A stretch of DNA of 64,000 nt from Bradyrhizobium sp. ISRA464. Lineage in GTDB: Bacteria; Pseudomonadota; Alphaproteobacteria; Rhizobiales; Xanthobacteraceae. The notes beneath the pieces were generated by a model. That model was given only the letters and a program-made list of their open reading frames with translations. It did no database searches and was not told where the DNA came from. Position numbers and translations under genes: made by a program. Positions 36,501 through 45,172 of this stretch are shown here, one piece after another. The stretch spans positions 4,898,001-4,962,000 of the forward strand of contig NZ_CP094526.1 of assembly GCF_029910095.1 (NCBI RefSeq). Direction: 5' to 3'. Numbering within the stretch: position 1 is the first letter of the stretch; each line of letters starts with the position of its first letter.

Positions 36501-36805
36501 TGTTCTTCTCCTTGGGCCAGCCCGCACCTCGACGTGGCATCTCCTCACGGTGGGTTAACCCACGCTCTGGTGGAGCTGCTATGCGCTGCTCACGGCCATG
36601 CGCTTCGCTCAAGGCTGCAAGCGAAGAACGTCTGGCTCCTTGTGCGCCAGGGACGCGGGGACGCGAGTTGCGGCATCTGATTCCAAGCCGCGGATATCAG
36701 CACCTTGTATTGATCCATCGAGTATTTCGGTCGGTGTCCCGTGCCTTATCTACGCCCTTTTCCATGCAGGACATGGCCTCAACCTAACGCGCCTGGGCCG
36801 CTTGC
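36501..36805. other. Intergenic region, nothing recognised
   Basis: 305 bases between divergent small genes. Codon pattern is not protein-like in any frame. A Shine-Dalgarno for the minus-strand gene sits at its left edge. Confidence 0.4.
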
Positions 36806-37153
36806 TTGTCCGACGACGATCGCTACAAAGAACACTTCAACCGTGCTCACGAGGCGGTGATGGCCGCGGCTGACGCACGCAAGAGCAGGATATTCGCCAA
36901 GTCCGCATTCCTCGTCTCCATGCTGACGCTTGCCGTTGCATTTGCTGGACTTCCTGAAGTGATGACGCACAGCGACCGCGCCGGCGATCACAGGTCAGCG
37001 GCGAGCTCCGGCAACGGAATTTTGCATGTGACGGGTGCGACAGAACGACCCGACGGGCAACTCACCGAAAACCCGTCAAGCCCTCGCGGGCAAAATATTT
37101 CTGTTTTCCAGAAGTGTGACTCAGTGTATGAATGGCCCGTCTCACCCGCTTGA
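36806..37153 (+). CDS. Possible small membrane protein running into repeat DNA
   Basis: 115 residues from a TTG. The first ~60 look natural: an acidic/helical start ('SDDDRYKEHFNRAHEAVMAA') and one hydrophobic span ('SAFLVSMLTLAVAFAGLP'). From about residue 70 the frame passes into the hairpin-rich repeat that begins near 37020, so the C-terminus is probably repeat-derived rather than selected. Expression is uncertain. Confidence 0.4.
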   Translation: MSDDDRYKEHFNRAHEAVMAAADARKSRIFAKSAFLVSMLTLAVAFAGLPEVMTHSDRAGDHRSAASSGNGILHVTGATERPDGQLTENPSSPRGQNISVFQKCDSVYEWPVSPA

Positions 37154-37267
37154 GGGGCGCTTCGCGATCGTCACGAGTGTCGGGTCGAGATGCGGTGGAC
37201 GCTGACTGCGCGACTGACGAGCACGCATGAGGCGGACGGTGAAGTCGTGCAGGCCTGACGCCCTAGT
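37020..37267. repeat. Left half of a hairpin-rich non-coding element interrupted by IS481
   Basis: A string of short perfect hairpins is visible: CGGGT/ACCCG (37032-37036 with 37048-37052), GACGGG/CCCGTC (37052-37057 with 37072-37077) and GCCC-TCGC-GGGC (37080-37091). It ends at the target duplication CCTAGT (37262-37267). Its right half resumes at 38309. From memory, similar sequence recurs in Bradyrhizobium, Nitrobacter and relatives; I could not check this. Confidence 0.5.
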
Positions 37268-38225
37268 TGTGGAGCCTCAAGAGGTTGTTCCCGGTTAATC
37301 CGAGCCTGCTGATCGGTGGCTTTGAGCCGAGACTGCCATGAGGACGATGCCAGTTGTAGCGGTGAAGCCATCGTGGCAGCTCCGCTGCTCTTTCTGTTGA
37401 GGTGTTGTAGGCCTGCGCGTAGGCCCATTCTCGTAGGCTGGTTTGAATGAAGCGTTCGGCCTTGCCATTGGTTTTGGGCGTATAGGGCTTGGTGCGGATG
37501 TGCTTGAGACCGAGACGCTTGCACGCCCTGAGGAAGGCGAAGGATTTGTAGCACGCGCCGTTGTCGGTCATGACGCGCTCTACCTTCACGCCCAGGCTCA
37601 TGTAGTAGGCCACTGCCGCCTTGAGGAAAGCGACGGCACAGCCCTTTCGCTCGTTCTTCATGACCTGGCTGAAAGCGATCCGCGACGCATCGTCGATGCA
37701 GACATGGACGTATTCCCAACCGGGCCCTTGACGGCGAGAACGCAGATTGCTCGACCCACGTCGATCGCTGGTGATCCGATGGCCGATCCGATTGAACTTG
37801 CCGAGCTTTTTGATGTCTAGGTGGATCAGTTCACCAGGATGCTGGCGCTCATAGCGCCGGATCGGCTCGGCCGGCTCCAGAGCAGCCAGCCTGTTCAAAC
37901 CGAGCCGGCGCAGGATACGGCTGACGGTTGCTGCTGAGACCCCGACTTCGAACGCGATCTGTTTGCCGGTGTGGCGCTGCCGGCGGAACGTCTCGACAAG
38001 GTGCATGTGGCTGCCGGGGTTTGGCTTGGCAAGGAATGAGGCCGTGAGGAACGACAAACCATCGACGCCTTCTGCGCGGAAGCGCTTGACCCATTTGGCG
38101 ACCGTCTTCGCCGTGACATTGAATTGCAGCGCGGCTGCGGCCTTCGTCAGGCCGCCCTCGATCACGCTCCGCACCATCGCCTCTCGACCTTTCGGCGTCA
38201 GAGGCGCATTCTTGTGGATGTTCAT
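37263..38225 (-). CDS. IS481-family transposase
   Basis: 320 residues from the ATG at 38225 (GGGGAGACC upstream). An N-terminal helix-turn-helix ('EGGLTKAAAALQFNVTAKTV') and a second one ('VGVSAATVSRILRRLGL') precede the DDE integrase core: D in 'LIHLDIKKLG', D in 'RVMTDNGACY' and E in 'NGKAERFIQ'. Intact and full length. Its TAG stop (37263-37265) lies outside the element, in the duplicated target site. Confidence 0.92.
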   Translation of the reverse strand: MNIHKNAPLTPKGREAMVRSVIEGGLTKAAAALQFNVTAKTVAKWVKRFRAEGVDGLSFLTASFLAKPNPGSHMHLVETFRRQRHTGKQIAFEVGVSAATVSRILRRLGLNRLAALEPAEPIRRYERQHPGELIHLDIKKLGKFNRIGHRITSDRRGSSNLRSRRQGPGWEYVHVCIDDASRIAFSQVMKNERKGCAVAFLKAAVAYYMSLGVKVERVMTDNGACYKSFAFLRACKRLGLKHIRTKPYTPKTNGKAERFIQTSLREWAYAQAYNTSTERAAELPRWLHRYNWHRPHGSLGSKPPISRLGLTGNNLLRLHN

Positions 38226-38308
38226 CTGGTCTCCCCGGGGAACACTGAAGCTTCGCAACCTCAGCTTGCTCGGTTCAGACCAGATGGACAACCTCCTGAA
38301 AGCTCACA
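37268..38308 (-). mobile_element. Complete IS481-family insertion sequence with 6-bp target duplication
   Basis: 1041 bp. The ends read inward as TGTGGAGCCTCAAGAGGTTG (left) and TGTGAGCTTTCAGGAGGTTG (right), imperfect terminal inverted repeats of about 23 bp. Both flanks carry the direct repeat CCTAGT (37262-37267 and 38309-38314), fitting the NCTAGN preference known for IS481. The intact transposase and exact duplication indicate a recent insertion. Confidence 0.92.
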
Positions 38309-38600
38309 CCTAGTGGCAGGTGTCGACTCCCAGGACGCAAAAGCGTCTCGCGGATGACGGTGACAAACAAGCCCAGTCTCGCCGGGGAGAGCACGTATAA
38401 GCCGTAAAACCATCGCGCAGGGAAAGCCGGAGTGTTTTCCGGTTTCACCTGTGGTCCTACCTCCGGTGCTTTTTGTTGCACCGGCCCCATGGGTGCGATC
38501 GGCACCCGGCTTTCCCTGCGCCCTCTGCTTCCAGAGCGGCGAAGATGGCACCAAACCTCGGACGCATCGCGCCGCGAGAATGCGAGCGTATGACTCACAA
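38309..38600 (+). ncRNA. Right half of the interrupted element: candidate structured RNA
   Basis: GCGCAGGGAAAGCCGG (38415-38430) and CCGGCTTTCCCTGCGC (38506-38521) are a perfect 16-bp inverted repeat. They enclose CCGGTGC/GCACCGG (38463-38469 with 38478-38484) and GGGTGC/GCACCC (38491-38496 with 38502-38507), giving a closed stem with two inner hairpins. GACGC-AAAA-GCGTC (38334-38347) precedes it. No protein-like frame. Strand is arbitrary; transcription is not shown. Confidence 0.4.
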
Positions 38601-38620
38601 GCCGCGCAACAAACTCGATG

Positions 38621-38740
38621 TCGTCCTGGCGAAAGCCAGGACCCATTGCCCCGAATGCTCATTGTTGCGTGACGCTGGGGCCACGTTCCCGTTTACAATC
38701 AAATGCGGTGGTAATGGGTCCTGGCTTTCGCCAGGACGAC
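38621..38740. repeat. Palindromic repeat, family D
   Basis: TCGTCCTGGCGAAAGCCAGG with ACCCATT on the left is mirrored exactly by AATGGGT and CCTGGCTTTCGCCAGGACGA on the right, about 70 bases apart. Each arm is itself a hairpin, so the unit can form two small or one long structure. It abuts the interrupted element. Confidence 0.85.
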
Positions 38741-39090
38741 AAATGACGAGCCCCGCCTACAACGCCCGCCGCGGAATATGGGTGCCGGCCTTTCCCGGGA
38801 CGACGATGGCAACAACACCTCGCGGTTGCGGGTCGCTGCTTTCGCAGGGACGACTCGGGAGAGCTCTCACGACAGCTTGCGCCGGCTGCGCAAGCGCAGT
38901 TGCTCGTCGGCTTCGAGGCTCGCCCAGCGACGCAATTGCGCCGCAAGGCTCGCACCTCCAGCGACAAAGGCGAAGCCTTTGCGCGGGGATGACGGAACTG
39001 GTGGAGCGAAGCTTCGTCGCTGGGCCTTGGCTTCGGACGCGGATTCACGCGATCCGTTGGTTCTTCACCATCCCGCGCATTGAGTGGGGC
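38741..39090. other. Repeat-rich intergenic DNA downstream of the amino-acid permease
   Basis: Fragments of repeat-like DNA continue: CCTTTCCCGGGACGACG, a CGCTGCTTTCGCAGGGACG segment like the right arm of family D, and GCGACAAAGGCGAAGCCTTTGC, which forms a hairpin around AAAGGCGAAGCCTTT (38975-38989). No convincing gene; frames on both strands are biased by the repeats. Confidence 0.5.
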
Positions 39091-40578
39091 CTACCCCTCG
39101 CCACTCGACCGCAGCCGGCTGTGGCGTCGGCCATAGACCGCATAGATCACGAGCCCGACCACGAGCCACACCACCAGCCTGATCCAGGTGTCGAGCGGCA
39201 GACCGAACATCAGGAACAGCGAGGCCGCGGCGCCGGCGGGCGCCACCAGCCAGATTGCGGGCGCCCTGAATGGACGCGGCAGGTCGGGATCGCGCAGGCG
39301 CAGCACCAGCGTGCCGATCGAAACCACGGCGAATGCGAACAGCGTACCGATGCTGACGAGCTCGCCGACCAGCCCGATCGGCAGCAGGCCGGCGAGGATG
39401 GCAGCGACCACACCGGACACGATGGTCGAGACATAGGGTGTCTGGAAGCGCGGATGGATTTTTGCGGCGACGGCCGGCAGCAGGCCGTCATATGCCATCG
39501 AGCGGAAGATCCGCGGCTGCGCCAGCAGCATGACCAGGATCACCGAGGTCAGCCCGAACAGGATTCCGAGCTTGATGAACGGACCGAGCCAGCGGACGCC
39601 GACGGCGTCGATGCCGACCGCGATCGGATCGGGCACGTTCAGCCGGTCGTACGGCACGATGCCGGTCAGCACGAAGCCGACGGCGACATAGAGCGCGGCG
39701 CAGATCACGAGCGAACCGAGAATGCCGATCGGCATGTCGCGCTCCGGCGTCTTCGCCTCCTGGGCCGTGGTCGAGACCGCGTCGAAGCCGATATAGGCGA
39801 AGAACACCACGGCCGCGCCGCGAATCACGCCGGACCAGCCGTAGACGCCCGGGCCGGCATTCGGCGGGATGAGCAAACCGTCCGGATTGCTCGCGGTGAC
39901 CCAGTTCGCCGTCGTCACCGACCAGGCAGTGGTGGCGAGGAACAGCGCGATGACGATCAGCTTGAGCGCGACGATGAAGCTGGTGAAGCGCGCGGACTCG
40001 CGGATGCCGATCACCAGCAGCGTGGTGACGAAGACGATGATCGCCATCGCGGGGATGTTGATGATCGCACCGGTCAACGACCAAGCGCCGGTGTTGACGT
40101 CGTAGGCGAGCGGCGCCGAGGTGAATTGCTGCGGCAGGTTGATGCCGAAATCGCGCACGAAGCTCACGAAATAGCCGGACCAGCCAACCGAGACCGCGAT
40201 CGCGCCGACTGCGTATTCGAGGATCAGGTCCCAGCCGATGATCCAGGCGATCAACTCGCCGAGCGTCGCGTAGGCATAGGTATAGGCGCTGCCGCAGATC
40301 GGCACGGTCGACGCCATCTCCGCATAGCACAGCCCGGCAAGGGCGCAGGCAATGGCACCGAGCACGAAGGAGATGGTGACCGCGGGGCCGGCGTTCGCGG
40401 CGGCGGCGTGGCCGGTCAACACGAAGATGCCGGCGCCGATGATGGCGCCGATGCCGAGGCTCACCAGTTGCAGCGCCGAGAGCGAGCGCTTCAAACGCGG
40501 CGCTTCCGCGTCGCCGACCGCCTGAACGGCTTCCTGCAACAATTCGGTGGTCGATTTGCGTACCCAGACGTCGGCCAA
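39091..40578 (-). CDS. APC-superfamily amino acid permease
   Basis: About 495 residues. I chose the TTG at 40578 because GGAGGTGAG lies seven bases upstream; readings starting further up pass through non-coding sequence. Twelve to fourteen spans, with '[20 protein letters not shown]' in span 1 and '[20 protein letters not shown]' in span 6, both typical of the cationic amino acid transporter (YhdG/CAT-like) group. Likely inner-membrane amino-acid uptake or exchange; substrate unknown. Confidence 0.88.
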   Translation of the reverse strand: MADVWVRKSTTELLQEAVQAVGDAEAPRLKRSLSALQLVSLGIGAIIGAGIFVLTGHAAAANAGPAVTISFVLGAIACALAGLCYAEMASTVPICGSAYTYAYATLGELIAWIIGWDLILEYAVGAIAVSVGWSGYFVSFVRDFGINLPQQFTSAPLAYDVNTGAWSLTGAIINIPAMAIIVFVTTLLVIGIRESARFTSFIVALKLIVIALFLATTAWSVTTANWVTASNPDGLLIPPNAGPGVYGWSGVIRGAAVVFFAYIGFDAVSTTAQEAKTPERDMPIGILGSLVICAALYVAVGFVLTGIVPYDRLNVPDPIAVGIDAVGVRWLGPFIKLGILFGLTSVILVMLLAQPRIFRSMAYDGLLPAVAAKIHPRFQTPYVSTIVSGVVAAILAGLLPIGLVGELVSIGTLFAFAVVSIGTLVLRLRDPDLPRPFRAPAIWLVAPAGAAASLFLMFGLPLDTWIRLVVWLVVGLVIYAVYGRRHSRLRSSGEG

Positions 40579-40767
40579 AGCTCTCACCTCCGCCGTCGGC
40601 CCCACCGAGCCCGACACGATGCCAGCAACTATAACGCGTTGGGCGCGAAGACGTTCGAGCGTCAGGCAACGAACGGCGGCTTTATCCACTGTCGGGATCG
40701 CGGCGCCGCACTATTGCCAAGCGCGCCGGCGGCCGCCGAAGCCGCCGGGCGCAGAGGCAAGCGGCCT

Positions 40768-41313
40768 TCAGTGGTTATGCACGTCGGGCCGCGGATCGCT
40801 GACGAAGCCATCGCGGTTCGGCATCTTGACCGCGGCAAGCGACTTGGCATCGAGCACGGCGTTGGCCGGAACGATGCCGTTGAGGCTGAGGATGTAGGCG
40901 GATACCGCGTAGACATCCTCATTGCTCAGCGACTGCGGGGCGTTCTGCGGCATGGCGCGGCGGATGTAGTCGAACAGCGTCGGGGCGTAAGGCCAGTAGC
41001 TGCCGACGGTGCGGATCGGCTTGGGGGTCGCAAGCGTGCCTTGCCCGCCGACCAGACGGTCGCCGATGCCGCCCTGCCCGTTGTCGCCATGACAGGCGGC
41101 GCATTGCTCGCTGAACACCACACGGCCGCGCTCGACGCTGCCGCTGCCCGGCGGCAGGTTGGAGCCGTCACGTCCGATATCGATATTCCAGCCGGCGATC
41201 TCGGCAGGCGTCGCCGGCCGGCCGATGCCGTAGCGCTCTTCGGCCTGTGCAGCGAAACCGATCGCCGCGATCGCGCTCGCCAGCAGCGCGGCTTTGAGCT
41301 CAAGCCTGCGCAT
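40768..41313 (-). CDS. Periplasmic c-type cytochrome, partner of the SoxC-like enzyme
   Basis: 181 residues. A signal peptide (about 1-24, ending 'AAQA') and one haem site, Cys71-x-x-Cys74-His75 ('CAACH'); the likely axial Met is in 'RRAMPQNAPQ'. The start overlaps the end of the molybdoenzyme gene by 14 bases, so the cytochrome should accept its electrons. It is shorter than classical two-haem SoxD and more like a SorB-type partner. Confidence 0.85.
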   Translation of the reverse strand: MRRLELKAALLASAIAAIGFAAQAEERYGIGRPATPAEIAGWNIDIGRDGSNLPPGSGSVERGRVVFSEQCAACHGDNGQGGIGDRLVGGQGTLATPKPIRTVGSYWPYAPTLFDYIRRAMPQNAPQSLSNEDVYAVSAYILSLNGIVPANAVLDAKSLAAVKMPNRDGFVSDPRPDVHNH

Positions 41314-42577
41314 TGCTCACCTCGCCGTTCGCGTCGATCCGCCAGGGCCAGATCGCGTTGTTGTGATAGAAGGAGTTGACGCCACGCACCGCCTCCAACT
41401 CAGCAAGCGTCGGCTGCATGTAGCCGGTCTCGTCGATGGCACGGCTCTGGATCACCGCGGGCGTTCCGTCCCAGTGCCAGGGCAAGCGGAAGCGCGTCAG
41501 CGCCCGCGTCAGCACCGGTTCCTGCAGCGCGGCATCCTGCCAGCTCTTGCCGTCATCGACCGACACCTCCACGCGCTTGATCTTGCCATGGCCGCTCCAG
41601 GCCAATCCGGTGATCTCGTGAAAGCCCTTGGTGGTCAGCTTCTGTCCGCCGGACGGGCGCGTGATGATCGATTTGGCTTCCATGTAGAAGGTGAATTCGC
41701 GCGCCGTGCCGTTGGGCATCGGATCGGTGTATTTCGAGGTCTCCTCGCGCGAATAGGCGGGCTCCGCCACCACCTTCAGCCGGCGCAGCCACTTCACATT
41801 CATGTTGCCTTCGAAGCCGGGCAGCAGCAGGCGCAGCGGATAGCCCTGCTGCGGGCGCAGCCGCTCGCCGTTCTGGCTGTAGACCAGCATGGCGTCGTCG
41901 AGGCATTTCTCGATCGGGATGCTGCGGGTCAGCGCGGCGGCATCGGCGCCCTCGGCAATGATCCACTTGGCACCCGATTGCAGGCCAGCCTCGTTCAGCA
42001 CCGTCTTCAGCGGCACGCCAGTCCATTCGGCGCAGCTCAGGAGACCGACAAGGTCGGACGCCGTCTTGCCGTAGGGCTTGGCGTAGACAGGGTTGCCGGA
42101 GCACTCGAGGAAATGGATGCGCGACTGCGACGGAAACCGGCGGATGTCGTCCATCGTGAACACCAGCGGACGATCGACCATGCCATGCAGCATCAGCCGA
42201 TGCTCGGCCGGATCGATGGTCGCCACGCCGCCATGGTGACGCTCGTAGAACAGTCCGTTCGGCGTGATGATGCCGTCGAGTTCCTGCAACGGCGTGCGGC
42301 CCGAGGCCGAGATGTATTGCGGCAGCGTCTTCGAGATGTTCTTGATGACGCCCTTCTCATGGACCGATGGCGTGCCGTAGGGCTGGCTTCCCATCGGATC
42401 GCCCGGCGCCTTCATCCATTCGGGCACGTCGGGTGGAAGATTGCTCCCGGCTTCGGCATGCGCGCTCGAGCCGCCGAGCCCCGCCACTGCAGAGCCGCCG
42501 ACCAACGCCGCACCCGCCTGAAGGAAATGCCTGCGGGACGCCTCCCGCACGCGCTTGTCCGTCGTCTGTTCGCTCAT
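41300..42577 (-). CDS. soxC: Sulfite dehydrogenase molybdopterin subunit (SoxC/SorA-like)
   Basis: 425 residues. A Tat signal ('SRRHFLQAG', Arg15-Arg16) sends the folded protein to the periplasm. The molybdenum-ligating cysteine is Cys159 in 'IHFLECSGN', followed by 'CAEWTGVPL', then the dimerisation domain ('HEITGLAWSGHGKIKRVEVS'). These fit SoxC/sulfite oxidase family enzymes that oxidise sulfite or sulfur-chain intermediates and pass electrons to cytochrome c. No soxXYZAB genes are nearby, so a stand-alone sulfite dehydrogenase is more likely than a full Sox system. Confidence 0.87.
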   Translation of the reverse strand: MSEQTTDKRVREASRRHFLQAGAALVGGSAVAGLGGSSAHAEAGSNLPPDVPEWMKAPGDPMGSQPYGTPSVHEKGVIKNISKTLPQYISASGRTPLQELDGIITPNGLFYERHHGGVATIDPAEHRLMLHGMVDRPLVFTMDDIRRFPSQSRIHFLECSGNPVYAKPYGKTASDLVGLLSCAEWTGVPLKTVLNEAGLQSGAKWIIAEGADAAALTRSIPIEKCLDDAMLVYSQNGERLRPQQGYPLRLLLPGFEGNMNVKWLRRLKVVAEPAYSREETSKYTDPMPNGTAREFTFYMEAKSIITRPSGGQKLTTKGFHEITGLAWSGHGKIKRVEVSVDDGKSWQDAALQEPVLTRALTRFRLPWHWDGTPAVIQSRAIDETGYMQPTLAELEAVRGVNSFYHNNAIWPWRIDANGEVSNAQA

Positions 42578-42661
42578 CGACGTTTTCCTCTGACGTTCAT
42601 GTCGCGGTGCGAGCCTAACACCAAACGCCGGAGGTCAAGCAACGATCCAGCGCATACCGCA

Positions 42662-43870
42662 TCAGCTGCCCGCGACGACCGGCAATTTGTCGATCGCGCG
42701 GATACCCGGCCGCCCGCGCCAGCGGATTTGCTCAGGCTTGACCGCAAGCTGCAGGCGGGGCCAGCGCGTGAACAAGGATTGCAGCGCGCAGGCCGCCTCG
42801 ATTCGCGCAAGCTGGTGACCGAGGCAAAAATGGATTCCGGTCCCGAACGAGACGTGCCGATTCGGCTTGCGCTCGAGATCCATCCTTTCCGGATGCTCAT
42901 GCGCAATCGGATCGATGTTGGCGGCCGCGATCATCGCCATCACGCGATCGCCCTTCTTCAGCCTGACGCCGCCGAGCACGACATCGCGCCTGACATAGCG
43001 CGGCTCGGTGACCTGCACCGGCGACACGAAGCGCAGGAACTCCTCCACCGCGAGACGGACGCGGCCCCAATCGGCCGCGAGCCAATCGCGCCGCGCGGGA
43101 TCCCTCAGCAATTCGAACACCGATCCGCTGATCAGATGCGTCGTGGTCTCGGAGCCGGCGCCGAGCAACAGGAACATCATCGAGACCATCTCGTCCGGCG
43201 TGATCCGGCCGCCCTCCTTTTCAACCTGCACCAGTTCCGCGATCAACCCCTCGCCGCTCTTCTCGCGCGCCGACTGCAATTGGTGGGCAAGGTATCGTCG
43301 CATCTTCGACAGCGAGCCCATCATGCGCAGGAAGCTGATCGGGCCCCTGAGCTGTGTCATCGCATTGGCCCAGGCGATGAATTTCGGCCGGTCGGCCGTC
43401 GGCAGGCCAAGCAGCTCACAGATCACCGACACCGGCAGGATCCGTGCGTAGCGCTGAACGATATCGGCCGGGCTTCCTGCCGCGAACAGCTCGTCGGCCA
43501 GGCGATCGGCAATGGCGCGGATATGCGGCTCCATGCCGAGCACGGCGCGGCGGCGGAATGCTTCGTCGACGATGCTGCGCAGCCGCGTATGGTCAGGCCC
43601 GTCCATCGTCAGCATGTTGTTGGCGACGGTCGCGATCGACTTCGGCATCCACCAGCGCAGGCCCGCGACTTCGCCGTCCTCCTTGCGCAGCGTGAAGGTC
43701 GCGCTGTCCTTCAGCATCGCCGAGGCCGTGTCGTAGGTGGTCGTCAGCCAGACCCGTCCGACGATCGGAAACTTGACGTCGACCACCTCGCCGCGGGCGC
43801 GCAACGCGGCGATGCCGGCGGCTGGATCTCGGTTGAAGGTTTCGCTGGAGAAATCGGGTTGCGACGCCAT
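42662..43870 (-). CDS. Cytochrome P450
   Basis: 402 residues, normal for soluble bacterial P450s. The I-helix motif is 'GAGSETTTH' (237-245), the ExxR pair is Glu277-Arg280, and the haem loop 'FGTGIHFCLGHQLA' places the ligand at Cys349. A cytoplasmic monooxygenase needing a ferredoxin partner, not encoded here. It is 84 bases upstream of soxC and 126 bases downstream of the VOC gene on the same strand. Substrate unknown. Confidence 0.92.
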   Translation of the reverse strand: MASQPDFSSETFNRDPAAGIAALRARGEVVDVKFPIVGRVWLTTTYDTASAMLKDSATFTLRKEDGEVAGLRWWMPKSIATVANNMLTMDGPDHTRLRSIVDEAFRRRAVLGMEPHIRAIADRLADELFAAGSPADIVQRYARILPVSVICELLGLPTADRPKFIAWANAMTQLRGPISFLRMMGSLSKMRRYLAHQLQSAREKSGEGLIAELVQVEKEGGRITPDEMVSMMFLLLGAGSETTTHLISGSVFELLRDPARRDWLAADWGRVRLAVEEFLRFVSPVQVTEPRYVRRDVVLGGVRLKKGDRVMAMIAAANIDPIAHEHPERMDLERKPNRHVSFGTGIHFCLGHQLARIEAACALQSLFTRWPRLQLAVKPEQIRWRGRPGIRAIDKLPVVAGS

Positions 43871-43996
43871 GGCGCCACCTCATGCTGCCGTTCCGGCCTC
43901 CGAAGCATGGTGCGTGACGGCGCGTGCGCAAGACCGGCCGACGTCTGTGCGGCATCAACTTGTCGGAACTTGCGTTGCAACCTCCCGACTGGCGTT

Positions 43997-44953
43997 TCAA
44001 CGCGTCACTGGCGGGGTGCCGTGGGTGTGGAACGACTCGATCGTCTTCAAACCCCAGGCCTGCCCCTTCTTGCGCTCCTCCTCGGTCCACACGATCGGCT
44101 TCCAGTCAGGCGCGAGGATCAGGCGCGCACCGGCATTGGCGACCTCGACGCGGTTGCCGCCGGGCTCGTAGACGTAGAGGAAGAACGTCTGCTGTATCGC
44201 GTGCTTGTGCGGCCCGGTCTCGATGTGCACGCCGTTCTCGAGAAAGATGTCGGCGGCGCGCAGGATCTCCTCGCGAGTGTCGAGCGCGTAGGTGACGTGA
44301 TGGAAGCGGCCGTGGACGCCGTAATGATCGCGGGTGTAGGCGAAGTCGTAGCTCTTGTTCGACATCGTCATCCACATCGCGGCTTCGCTGCCGTCATTCA
44401 GCACGATCTGCTCGGTGGTCCGGCAGCCAAGATAGTTTTCGAAGAACAGACGGTTGGCCTTGATGTCGACCGCGAGGCAGTTGAGGTGATCGAGCCGGCG
44501 GACGTTGACGCCGCGCGCGGGAAAGCGCTGCGCCTGGTTCTTCAGCGCCGGCCTCAGCTCGGCCGGCGCCTCGTACCACTCGGTCTCGTAATAGAGCTCG
44601 ATGATGTGGCCGTCGGGATCGCGGCAGCGGAATGCCGGTCCCTGCCCCATGTCGCCATCGATCCAGCCGATGTCGAAGCCCGAGCCCTTCAGCGCCGCGA
44701 CGCGGCGCTCGAGCGCCTGCTGGCTGCGGGCGCGCAACGCCATGTGCTCCATGCCCGAGGTCGTCGACGCCGTGAGCTTGAGCGAGTAGCGTTCATAGTC
44801 GTCCCAGCCGCGCAGATAGACCGACTCGCCCTTCCGGCCGCTGACGGTCATGCCCATGACGTCGACGAAGAATTTGAGACTCTCGTCCGGTTTCGGCGTC
44901 AGCAGCTCCATATGTCCGAGATGAGCGAGATCGAAAATCGGTTCCGGCTGCAT
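43997..44953 (-). CDS. VOC-family extradiol dioxygenase (catechol 2,3-dioxygenase type)
   Basis: 318 residues from the ATG at 44953, chosen for the strong GGAAGGAGG upstream. Two tandem vicinal-oxygen-chelate domains: 'HLGHMELLTPKPDESLKFF' starts the first and 'LDHLNCLAVDIKANRLFFE' the second. Iron ligands probably His156, one of His218/219 and Glu270 ('NRVEVAN'), the standard two-His-one-Glu set. It should cleave a catecholic ring beside the hydroxyl pair. Together with the P450 it suggests aromatic-compound degradation. Confidence 0.85.
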   Translation of the reverse strand: MQPEPIFDLAHLGHMELLTPKPDESLKFFVDVMGMTVSGRKGESVYLRGWDDYERYSLKLTASTTSGMEHMALRARSQQALERRVAALKGSGFDIGWIDGDMGQGPAFRCRDPDGHIIELYYETEWYEAPAELRPALKNQAQRFPARGVNVRRLDHLNCLAVDIKANRLFFENYLGCRTTEQIVLNDGSEAAMWMTMSNKSYDFAYTRDHYGVHGRFHHVTYALDTREEILRAADIFLENGVHIETGPHKHAIQQTFFLYVYEPGGNRVEVANAGARLILAPDWKPIVWTEEERKKGQAWGLKTIESFHTHGTPPVTR

Positions 44954-45031
44954 GAGGCGACCTCCTTCCGCGGGCGACGCCAGATCGCGTTCGCGAGGCA
45001 TCGCTATGACCGAACGAGCGACAGCGGACGA

Positions 45032-45049
45032 TTTGTACTAGTGTACAAA
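45032..45049. promoter_or_regulatory. Perfect 7-bp palindrome upstream of the dioxygenase, likely operator
   Basis: TTTGTAC and GTACAAA flank TAGT, giving an 18-bp dyad 79 bases before the dioxygenase start. AT-rich dyads of this geometry are typical of TetR- or GntR-type operators. No regulator gene is adjacent, so the binding protein would be encoded elsewhere. Confidence 0.55.
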
Positions 45050-45172
45050 GGATTAGGTCTCGTCAACAAAATAGTAGGCGTCGGCGGGACACCGCTTAGG
45101 GATCGATCAGCGCGCCTGGCGCTCAGCCGCGCGACATCACCACCGGCGCCGGCGGGTGCGGCCGGAATTCGG

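Noticed and set aside
38415..38740. A CRISPR array, suggested by closely spaced palindromes
   Set aside because: The repeats are inverted, of different sequence and length, without regular spacers, and no cas genes are present.
38473..41379. 968-codon plus-strand frame across the repeats and permease
   Set aside because: It joins repeat DNA with the antisense of the permease and cytochrome genes; no start signal and no domain.
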